64,000 nucleotides of DNA, from contig NKIP01000004.1 in NCBI GenBank assembly GCA_002256145.1, positions 124,001 through 188,000 on the forward strand, read 5' to 3'. Under the pieces are notes generated by a model. It made no database searches. It had not been told where the DNA came from and saw only the letters and a program-made list of their open reading frames with translations. The DNA is from Comamonadaceae bacterium PBBC1 (GTDB lineage Bacteria; Pseudomonadota; Gammaproteobacteria; Burkholderiales; Burkholderiaceae_C). The position numbers and the translations under genes were made by a program. Shown here one piece after another: positions 8,503-16,442 of the stretch (positions within the stretch are counted from its first letter, which is position 1; each line of letters begins with the position of its first letter).

Positions 8503-9904
8503 CAATCCACCGAACTTAAGCTATAATAATTCACGCAACTCATTGATTTAATTGAAGTTTTTCTTATTTTCTCTCGCCGCAACATGACAACCACCATGGT
8601 AAGAAAATATAGGGTTAACCCTTGGGTTATCGCCTCTTGATGACCTGACCTCTGTCTTTGCCCAGCTGGGTCAGTTCATACACAGCCCCGCCTTTGCAGA
8701 TTTGGCCCGAGGTACCCAGTCCACCGCCTTTGTTCGCCAACGCAAACTGCCCCTGCCTTGTCTCGTGGGCGCTTTGCTCAGCCAACGCTCTCAATCTCAG
8801 CAGCTGATGCTGGACTCGTTTTTCGCCAGCTTGGCCGGTCACCCAGGCCTGCAGCGCGGCGCCTCTGATCGCGCCTTTGCCAAAGCACGCAACAAACTCA
8901 AGCCCGAAGCCCTGACCGCTTTGAATGCTCAATTGCTGGACCTGACTCAGGCCAGAGGCTGGATGCCGCTTTGGCATGGCCTGCGTGTGGTGGCCGCAGA
9001 CGCCTCTGTGTTCATGCCCGCCACCCGTGCGTGCCACCAAACGCGCCTTGCAGCCCAGCCCGATCTGCGCTTGTTTGGCCTGTATCTGCCCGGCCCTGAG
9101 CTGTGTCTGCATGCCCAACTCTATGGCCCCGAGACGGGCGAGCGTCAGATGCTTTTTGAGAACTTGCACCACCTGCAAGCCCATGATGTGCTGGTGCTTG
9201 ACCGGGGTTATCCGGCTGCTTGGTTGATTGCCCTGTTGCAGCAACAAAGCATCCGCTTTTGCATGCGCTGCGACAGTGACAGTGGCTTCAAGGCGGTGCG
9301 CGCATTCTTGCGCAGCGGTGCCAGCGAGGCGATGGTCACCCTGAACATGCCCAGCACTGAAGATGCCAAGGATTACGAGTTCATTCGCCAAGCCCCGCGC
9401 GTGCGCCTGGTGCGTTGTGTCAGCTCCAACGGCAAGGTGCGCGTGCTGCTCACAAACTTGGATGCACAAGCGTTTCCTGCTGAGGTTTTTGGGCAGCTGT
9501 ACCACCAACGCTGGCGCATCGAAGAAGCCTTCAAACGCCTCAAGCACCGCCTGAAAATCGAAAGCGTCAGTGGCTTGAGCCAGCAAGCCTGTGTCGTTGA
9601 CATCGCCGCCAAAGTGTTGGCCGACAACCTGGGCGCTTTGCTCAGTCACTGTGCCCGTGGCATGCAAGAGCGCACGGATCGTGTCTGCAACCGCAGCTAC
9701 GCGGCCAGCCTGATGCAACGCATGCTGCCCCGTTTGCTGTTGCTGCCGGGTGCCCTTGCGACGTGCATCGCCAAGAGCATCGAACTGCTCAAGGGCAATC
9801 TGGTGCGACGGGTTGATGGTCGATCTCGGCCACGACCTGCGAGCAAAAACAAACCGCATCCGCATTTGGCTTACAAGGGGTAGTGGCTTAAGTTCGGTGG
9901 ATTG
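8503..9904 (+). mobile_element. IS4-family insertion sequence, 1402 bp
   Basis: 19-bp perfect terminal inverted repeats CAATCCACCGAACTTAAGC (8503-8521 / 9886-9904) and a 10-bp TSD. Confidence 0.95.
8702..9883 (+). CDS. IS4-family transposase (start codon uncertain)
   Basis: Y(2)R(3)E(6)K signature YHQRWRIEEAFKRLK; DAS motif; reading frame continues upstream as LDDLTSVFAQLGQFIHSPAFADLARGTQ without a clear ATG. Confidence 0.9.
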   Translation: MARGTQSTAFVRQRKLPLPCLVGALLSQRSQSQQLMLDSFFASLAGHPGLQRGASDRAFAKARNKLKPEALTALNAQLLDLTQARGWMPLWHGLRVVAADASVFMPATRACHQTRLAAQPDLRLFGLYLPGPELCLHAQLYGPETGERQMLFENLHHLQAHDVLVLDRGYPAAWLIALLQQQSIRFCMRCDSDSGFKAVRAFLRSGASEAMVTLNMPSTEDAKDYEFIRQAPRVRLVRCVSSNGKVRVLLTNLDAQAFPAEVFGQLYHQRWRIEEAFKRLKHRLKIESVSGLSQQACVVDIAAKVLADNLGALLSHCARGMQERTDRVCNRSYAASLMQRMLPRLLLLPGALATCIAKSIELLKGNLVRRVDGRSRPRPASKNKPHPHLAYKG

Positions 9905-9914
9905 GTCCTGACAG
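9905..9914. repeat. Target-site duplication GTCCTGACAG (right copy)
   Basis: Exact match to 8493-8502. Confidence 0.95.
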
Positions 9915-11004
9915 CTCTGCAGAAAGGTGCGCATGTTTGCAAGTGGTGTTTGTTGCTTAATGCGAACGCCCTCTGACTGTGCAATGCGATGCAAGGTTTC
10001 GCACAATTGCCCCATACCACTTTCTGAGAAAGCAGCGAAATCATCAGCATTCAGCTGTGCATAGCGCGCAGAGAAAGAGACGATCTCGATTTTCCCGATG
10101 TCATCGGCACCGTAACTCTTTTCAAGTGCCTCCCGCACGTAGGTCTGCTGCTTTTCGCGGCGCGGCTTGTCCTTCATTACGACGGTCTGCACCAAACATT
10201 CAGCTTCATCGTCATAGTCTTCATTGATATCGTCACTGCCCGTCAACAACAGCAAGACCTTCTTTTCCTTACCGAGAAGTTGCTTAATTTCAGCAAGATC
10301 GCTTTCACGACCCGGCGAATCTGACTTCATCGTGTAAAGGATCAAATCGGCGTGCTCTACATAGTCGCGTGCTAATTTTTCGTTCTCAACTTTGAGCGAG
10401 TGCAGCCCCGGCGAATCAACCCAAGTCAAGCCTGGCAATCTGAAACCCTGGATAGAACTGGTCGCCTCAGTGGCACCAACACGGAACTCGCGACGCCGCT
10501 GCGCTTCATTCTCCATATCGCCACTGTCCACCCCTGTGTTTTCGTGCGAGAAGTAATTTGGTGTTAAGCGTGAAGCGACCTGTCGCTTCAACTCGTCAGT
10601 GGGATCTGTGTGCCCCCAAGCCATGTAGTTGCCAAGCGAGCTTTTTCCCGACTTGACTTTTCCGTTGATAAAGACAAGCAATGAGTCCTCAAAACCTTTT
10701 CGGAATTTGACGCCCTTCTCTCGTCCTGCAACCTTTATATCCCACTCTGATTTTGTTTTTTCCATGACCTCAATGAAGCCAAGCACCTGCGGCTTCAACG
10801 GATTGCTGTCTGGAAGGTTTTTCCGAGAGTCCATTAGATGGTTTGAAAGACGCTGCATGAATTTCTGACGCAGTGCCTCGAAATCCAATTCCTGACCCTT
10901 GGCTATAGCCAGGGAATTGTCAAACTGGGTCTGCAGTAACTCAAAGGACTCCAGCAGCTGCTGACGACTCACATGTTTGTCCATTTTCTCTTTCATTTAA
11001 TTCG

Positions 11005-11556
11005 TTATACGGAAAGTTCTCTCTTGATCCTAGAAATTTCTACCTTGAGTAAGTCGATCAACTGGAGTTCTGATTCAACAACCTTAAATTCCTTTTCCGC
11101 ATTGACCAGCTTGTCACATTTTTTTAGCTTAATGCTGTAGCTTTCGGTATAAATTTTCAAATTTTTCCTTATTTCTTCAAACAAGTCGTTTTTCACCGAA
11201 AACCTAGGCAAAAAATCGGTAACATTTTGCGCAGAGGGATTTGGGCTCTCATTATTTTCACTTTCAGAAGTCAATTTTATTAAAAAGGCTGGCGATTTTT
11301 CAAAATCAACTTCAATCCAATTCTTCAGCGACTTAGAGAGATCCACGCCAATGCTCTCGCCACGAATGAGAAAATTTTCATTTTCAGTTTCGAGCCTTTT
11401 TTGACGATCAATTTGTGCACGCTCATGCACTGCACGACGACGCGAAGCACTTTCATAATCATAGCTATCGTCGTCATCATCATCTTCGCTAAGTTTTTTA
11501 ACCAATGCTGTAACGCCAGCAATAGCCAAACCGCCAATCAACCAAGGTAATGCCAT
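11005..11556 (-). CDS. Single-pass membrane protein with acidic (poly-Asp) stretch
   Basis: MALPWLIGGLAIAGVTALVKKLSEDDDDDDSYDYES; in tight operon context. Confidence 0.7.
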   Translation of the reverse strand: MALPWLIGGLAIAGVTALVKKLSEDDDDDDSYDYESASRRRAVHERAQIDRQKRLETENENFLIRGESIGVDLSKSLKNWIEVDFEKSPAFLIKLTSESENNESPNPSAQNVTDFLPRFSVKNDLFEEIRKNLKIYTESYSIKLKKCDKLVNAEKEFKVVESELQLIDLLKVEISRIKRELSV

Positions 11557-11577
11557 TTTATTTCTCCTGTTAAATTT

Positions 11578-12405
11578 TTAGATACTGCGATATTTAGATG
11601 TACTTTCATCAACGAACTCACTTAAGGTAGTAATCTGTTCATTGAAAATAGCGAAGGCTTGTCGGATTCCTTCTTGAATGCTCTGTCTTCTAGCACCAAG
11701 AGATTGCTCCTTTAATTCAAGTACTCGTAAAAGAACTTCAGCCTCTGTTAGGCTTCTTTGTGCGCGGACTTTTCCAGTATTGGACACAACAACGTTAAGG
11801 TGCTCAATCAAAGCGTTAATGTGGCTTTGGGCAATCAATCCATCCTTTTGCTTGAGAATACCAGTTTGGTAACGCTTGTTTGAAACTTGAAAAACCTTGG
11901 GTGTAAAGCCTAATTCATAAGCACACTGGGCCTTTATCCTATCTTCAATCAAATTGATCTTAGATGGCTCCTCTTTCTCTATTTTGCTGAGAACCAAAAT
12001 AATGTTACTCTCTGCATACTTACCAAAAGATTGCGTGAGCTTTTTCAGAAATTTGACCTCGCTCGCCTCCAATTCACCTTGTGGTTGATGCAGAAAAAGC
12101 ACAATGTCTGCCTGTGATGCACCGAACTCGGCTTGGGCATCATCCGCTTCGTTGGCATCCAATCCGGGAGTATCCAGATATATAATTTTTTCGGTTTCAA
12201 ACTTTTTGACATCAGCTGTTTCTCGGATGTCATTGGTTTTAAAAAACTCCTCTTCGATATGCTGTGTCAGCATGTTTAAAAGGAAACTTTTACCGGCATT
12301 CATCAGTCCATAAGCTACTATGGTCGTGCGAGGGTCCATATTTTGGTTTGAAAGAGTTTTTAATTTTTCTTGAATAGTTTTGGTTGACATCGTTTGAGAT
12401 TTCAT
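11578..12405 (-). CDS. Small dynamin-type GTPase
   Basis: P-loop AYGLMNAGKSFLLNML, IIYLDTPGLDANEADD, helical C-terminus. Confidence 0.85.
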   Translation of the reverse strand: MKSQTMSTKTIQEKLKTLSNQNMDPRTTIVAYGLMNAGKSFLLNMLTQHIEEEFFKTNDIRETADVKKFETEKIIYLDTPGLDANEADDAQAEFGASQADIVLFLHQPQGELEASEVKFLKKLTQSFGKYAESNIILVLSKIEKEEPSKINLIEDRIKAQCAYELGFTPKVFQVSNKRYQTGILKQKDGLIAQSHINALIEHLNVVVSNTGKVRAQRSLTEAEVLLRVLELKEQSLGARRQSIQEGIRQAFAIFNEQITTLSEFVDESTSKYRSI

Positions 12406-12460
12406 GTTTATCCTTATCGGTTGGTAGATTTATTAGTGACGTTTCGATGGATTCTTCGCT

Positions 12461-12646
12461 TCATTTGTTTTTGAACATATTGAGCATTGACTCGGCCCAT
12501 CCGAGCTTTTTCTCCTTTAACGCCCCACCACACCGCCCACACACACTCGGCGGCATCAACAACATCGCGTCGCTCTGGTTATGCGTGTCGGTGCTCCAGC
12601 CGCATTTCGGACAGGTACTTTTGATGGTGCTGGGGGCGATGGGCAT
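12461..12646 (-). CDS. 61-aa double-CxxC zinc-ribbon protein
   Basis: MPIAPSTIKSTCPKCGWSTDTHNQSDAMLLMPPSVCGRCGGALKEKKLGW; start at internal ATG 12646. Confidence 0.7.
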   Translation of the reverse strand: MPIAPSTIKSTCPKCGWSTDTHNQSDAMLLMPPSVCGRCGGALKEKKLGWAESMLNMFKNK

Positions 12647-12672
12647 GGGGTCTTCGGTCGGTTGTGTTGCGT

Positions 12673-13581
12673 TCAAACCGCGCCCACATAAGCGCGCAGT
12701 TCGTTTTCCATCTCTTGCTGCAGCCCTTCGGGGCTGATGATGCGCACATGGGGCAGCCAGTAGCGCACGATGGGCAGGATCTGGTTGGGGTGGGCCACTT
12801 GGCCGCTGACGATGAGGCCGCCATCTTCGAGTTGTTTTTCGATGACTTGTGCGCCGATGAGTTTGCGGCGCTGAAAGTAGCCTGCTGCTTCTTTGGCCAC
12901 TTTGATGACGACTTCGCTTTTTTGGGTGTTGAGCCAGATGCTGTCTTCGTCTTGCAGGGTTTGCAGCACGTCGGCATCGGGCACAAAGTGCTCGCCCTGC
13001 GCCAGCAGGCGGCTGATCTTGCCAAAGGCAAACGCTTTGAGCCGCGTGTCGTGCACAGCGGCCAAGTACCAAATACCGCCGTGGTTGACCAGTTTGTAGG
13101 GTTGCACGGGTTCGTACAGCTTGGGCGCTTGGGTTTGGCCACCCAGGGTTTTGGTGTATTCAAAGCCGATGGTTTGGTGCGCCAGGATGGCTTGCTCCAG
13201 GGTTTTGAACAGGGGCTCTTTGCCACTGTGGTCTTCAAACTGGTGACCTTTGACAAGCCAGGCGCTGTCCACACGGCTGTCGAGCAGGTCTTTGAGAAAG
13301 TCGGTGCTGAGCGCCGGAAACAGGTCTTGCACCCCGGCCAGGCAGGCAAAGCGTTCGAGGTCTTTGAGGCTGAGCTTGCCCAGGTAACGGGCTTCGAGGT
13401 GGTAGTGGCCTTCGGTTTTTTGCAGGGGCAAGAAAGCCAGGCGTTCGTTCAGGTCGCGCTGCACAGTGCGCTCGGTCACGCCAAACTGTTTGGCAAGTGC
13501 AGAGGGGTTGAGCTTGTCGCCTTGGTTGAGCTGGCACAGGATGCCGGTGAGCCGGTAGGCCAGCTTGTCGTGTTCTTTCAT
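12673..13581 (-). CDS. HTH + WYL-domain transcriptional regulator
   Basis: N-terminal HTH (NPSALAKQFGVTERTVQRDLNERLAFL) and WYL-like YKLVNHGGIWYLAAVHD. Confidence 0.88.
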   Translation of the reverse strand: MKEHDKLAYRLTGILCQLNQGDKLNPSALAKQFGVTERTVQRDLNERLAFLPLQKTEGHYHLEARYLGKLSLKDLERFACLAGVQDLFPALSTDFLKDLLDSRVDSAWLVKGHQFEDHSGKEPLFKTLEQAILAHQTIGFEYTKTLGGQTQAPKLYEPVQPYKLVNHGGIWYLAAVHDTRLKAFAFGKISRLLAQGEHFVPDADVLQTLQDEDSIWLNTQKSEVVIKVAKEAAGYFQRRKLIGAQVIEKQLEDGGLIVSGQVAHPNQILPIVRYWLPHVRIISPEGLQQEMENELRAYVGAV

Positions 13582-13637
13582 TTGAAAATTTTAGTTTCGA
13601 AATTTGTAAAACAATGCACAAATTGAACTATTTTTGT

Positions 13638-13826
13638 TTATTTATGTACCTGTGAAAGGTCCTCGGCAGCCTCCGGCGATGCCGCATCGGTTTCATCGCG
13701 GGCTTCCCGGACTTTTTGCTCAACATGGTCGGCGTACAGCCTGAGCAGGCTGGCCGACAAAAAGCCAGCCACAAAAGTGATGGCCAATGCGGACAGGAGC
13801 TCCAGCGGGGATCGGTCTTTGGACAT
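13638..13826 (-). CDS. Small membrane protein
   Basis: MSKDRSPLELLSALAITFVAGFLSASLLRLYADHVEQK. Confidence 0.45.
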   Translation of the reverse strand: MSKDRSPLELLSALAITFVAGFLSASLLRLYADHVEQKVREARDETDAASPEAAEDLSQVHK

Positions 13827-14007
13827 GGATGGTCTTTCGCGTGAAGGAAGCAGACCGTCGAATACTAGTAACTGCGTATGCACGGTGGTGTCGTTTGTGG
13901 CCTTTTGAAATAATTTTTTCAAAGGATTCGACACCTTGAAGTCTTGCGCAACAGACAAGGCCTGTATTTTTTGTAGCCCCCGTCGTCGATGGGCGTGGTA
14001 CGAGGCC

Positions 14008-14128
14008 TCAAAAGCATCGCCCAGCCAAGTCCGTCATCACCTGCCCCGGCGTTTCAAAGCGTATGCCTTGCCGACCGTGCAGCTCTGCGGCGTCGATGTT
14101 CTGTTGCACATCGTCGAGGAACACTGAC
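14008..14128 (-). pseudogene. 3' remnant of a HAD-family hydrolase gene
   Basis: Minus frame VFLDDVQQNIDAAELHGRQGIRFETPGQVMTDLAGRCF*, matching the C-terminus of the intact gene 18127..18756. Confidence 0.85.
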
Positions 14129-14216
14129 CTGGCGTCCCCACTCCCCCCAACCGACACCACCTGTCGCAATCAACTATTACACTTATATAGATCAAAAATA
14201 CCGTTTTAAATTGCTC

Positions 14217-16430
14217 ATGAAAACCAAGATACAAACACTGCTCACCCAACTCAACCAAGGTCTGGTCTCCCGTGAACAGGTTCTGAAAATGGGCTTGCTG
14301 ACCCTGCTCAGCGGCGAAAACCTGGTGCTGGTGGGGCCGCCCGGCACCGGCAAAAGCCTGGTGGCGCGGCGCATTGCAAAGAGTCTGGCCGACGACGCCG
14401 CGCAAGCGAGCAAGGCCGATTACTTTGAATACCTGCTGACCAAGTTTTCCACCCCCGAAGAGATTTTTGGCCCCCTGTCCATCAGCGCACTCAAGGCCGA
14501 CCAATTCAAGCGCAACACCGAGGGTTACCTGCCCACCGTGCGCATGGCGTTTCTGGACGAAATTTTCAAAGCAAGCTCCTCCATCCTGAACGCGCTGCTG
14601 ACCATCCTCAATGAACGCGTGTATCACAATGGCGCGCAAGCCCAAAAGGTGCCGCTGCAAGCGCTGATTGCCGCCTCCAACGAACTGCCCAACGACCAAG
14701 AAGAACTCAGCGCCCTGTACGACCGCTTTCTGGTGCGCGTGTTTGTGGACTATGTGGGCCTGAGCCAGCTGCCCCAGCTGTTTGAGCCCACCACCGAACC
14801 TGAGCTGGCCCCCGCAGACCTGCTGAGCGTGCAAGACCTGGCTCAGATCCAGTACAACGCAGACCACGTGCACATTGCGCCCGAACTGATCGCCGCTGTG
14901 CAAGACATTTGGGCGGCACACCAAGAAGCCTTCAAAGAAGACCGACGCGAAAGCCTGTCAGACCGACGCCTGAAAAAAACCATCCACTTGCTGCGGGTAT
15001 CAGCCGCCACCAATGGCCGCGAAGCGGTGGACTTGTCGGACCTGCTGCTGCTCAAAGACTGCCTGTGGAACCACCCCGACAACGCCGAAAAAGTGCGCGA
15101 ACTCCTCATGCGCACCCTGCAAAACCAGAGCCGCCAAGTGCTGCTCAGCGGTGAAGGCATGGTGGCCACGGCGGCGTTGTCTGCGTTGGCGAGCAGTTCA
15201 TCCACGCACGCCAGTACCAAGCAGAAACCCGGCAAACCGGGTGCCGTGGTCAATGGCTACAAAGGCAGCGGCACCGCAGACGACCCGCTGCTGATCGAAT
15301 CCGCCGAAGACTTTACAGACCTTGCCCGCCCCGAAGTGGGCCAACAGGGCTACCACTTCCGCCAAACCGCCGACCTGGACATCAGCCACATCAGCACCTG
15401 GCCGGAGATTGTGTTCAAGGGGCACTATGACGGGGGGAATTTCAATATTCAGATGACACATGTCGCAAAAGATACAGGGTCAAGTACTTTAAATAAATTT
15501 TTCGACAGATTCGGAAGTTTTGAAGAATTGAAATTTCGACTCTTTGCTAAACTGATGCAAAGTAATGTGAGTCAAATGCGAATGCAAGGTTGCGGGTTGA
15601 CAGAAATTGCCGAAAACAAATGTGTGATAACACATTGCACGACAACTTCATCGCTCGTCAGCAACGCCCGCAACTCCGAATTGGTTTCCTGTGAGGCTGA
15701 TGGGTATTTAATTGCAGAAAATGCGACAAAATGCACTTTCTCTTCTTGTTTTGCAAAAGAGTCAATCGCAGACAGCCTGAAATCCTGTCAAATTAAACGC
15801 TGTGAATCACATGCTCCGTTAGTCAACAGTGAAGCTCAAAATAGTCAAATAGAAGACTGCTTGGTGTTACTCGACTCTTATCACGTAGCTAGCAATGAAT
15901 CTCAAGGAGGGGTTGCGGCAACATGCGAAAAAAGCGATTTGAGCCGCTGCTTTGTGGCAGGGGAAATTAATGGAAACGGTAATTTTTCAGGAATTATTCA
16001 TAATGCAGAATCAAGTACGATTAACCATTGTGCTTTGGGCAAAATAACAGGCGAATACAAATTATCGAGTCGTATTGCGCATGAATTCGATTCAGATTGC
16101 AAACACAGTAAAAATATCTCTATTGACAGCGTTAATTCATTTACACACTCAACAAAGTCAAACAAGACAAGAGCGTGGCCAATGCAATCATTCGGTCAAG
16201 ACAGTGGAATTGACGGTGACTCCATCGCCTCCGCCACTTTCAAACAACGCTATTTCGAACACACCCTCGGTTGGGATTTCGACACTGTTTGGGAGTGGGA
16301 CAAAAAACAAAACCGCCCAGCCCTGCGCCAAGTCGGCGTCCAAGCCGCCACCGCAGCCCCCAACAAGCCAGCCGACCCCAACACGGTGGACCTGCTGACC
16401 CAGCAAGTTCAGGCCAACATCTGGTTGTGA
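14217..16430 (+). CDS. MoxR-family AAA+ ATPase with C-terminal GLUG/beta-helix-like domain
   Basis: Walker A GPPGTGKS, Walker B AFLDEIFKASSSILNALLTILNER, sensor-1 ASNELP; C-terminal GSGTADDPLLIESAEDFTDLA...FKGHYDGGNFNIQM... and LGWDFDTVWEWDKKQNRPALR resemble GLUG-repeat proteins. Confidence 0.85.
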   Translation: MKTKIQTLLTQLNQGLVSREQVLKMGLLTLLSGENLVLVGPPGTGKSLVARRIAKSLADDAAQASKADYFEYLLTKFSTPEEIFGPLSISALKADQFKRNTEGYLPTVRMAFLDEIFKASSSILNALLTILNERVYHNGAQAQKVPLQALIAASNELPNDQEELSALYDRFLVRVFVDYVGLSQLPQLFEPTTEPELAPADLLSVQDLAQIQYNADHVHIAPELIAAVQDIWAAHQEAFKEDRRESLSDRRLKKTIHLLRVSAATNGREAVDLSDLLLLKDCLWNHPDNAEKVRELLMRTLQNQSRQVLLSGEGMVATAALSALASSSSTHASTKQKPGKPGAVVNGYKGSGTADDPLLIESAEDFTDLARPEVGQQGYHFRQTADLDISHISTWPEIVFKGHYDGGNFNIQMTHVAKDTGSSTLNKFFDRFGSFEELKFRLFAKLMQSNVSQMRMQGCGLTEIAENKCVITHCTTTSSLVSNARNSELVSCEADGYLIAENATKCTFSSCFAKESIADSLKSCQIKRCESHAPLVNSEAQNSQIEDCLVLLDSYHVASNESQGGVAATCEKSDLSRCFVAGEINGNGNFSGIIHNAESSTINHCALGKITGEYKLSSRIAHEFDSDCKHSKNISIDSVNSFTHSTKSNKTRAWPMQSFGQDSGIDGDSIASATFKQRYFEHTLGWDFDTVWEWDKKQNRPALRQVGVQAATAAPNKPADPNTVDLLTQQVQANIWL

Positions 16431-16442
16431 GCGGGGGCACGC

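Larger units (their letters stand above)
7746..10996 (-). pseudogene. Dynamin-like GTPase gene (612 codons when restored) interrupted by an IS4-family element
   Basis: N-part (10996->9905) has FINGKVKSGKSSLGNYMA and VDSPGLHS; C-part (8492->7746) has a glycine-zipper segment. Removing the IS and one 10-bp repeat rejoins MRTFLQSCQD|GIKPYSDLVSGFKQPL in frame. Confidence 0.93.

Noticed and set aside
9979-10227. Small + strand ORFs within the split GTPase N-terminal half
   Set aside because: Antisense to a clear GTPase frame with conserved motifs; composition is not protein-like.
13989-14216. N-terminal extension of the MoxR ORF from 13989
   Set aside because: That segment overlaps the antisense HAD remnant and translates to low-quality sequence; ATG 14217 (MKTKIQTLL) starts the recognisable domain.
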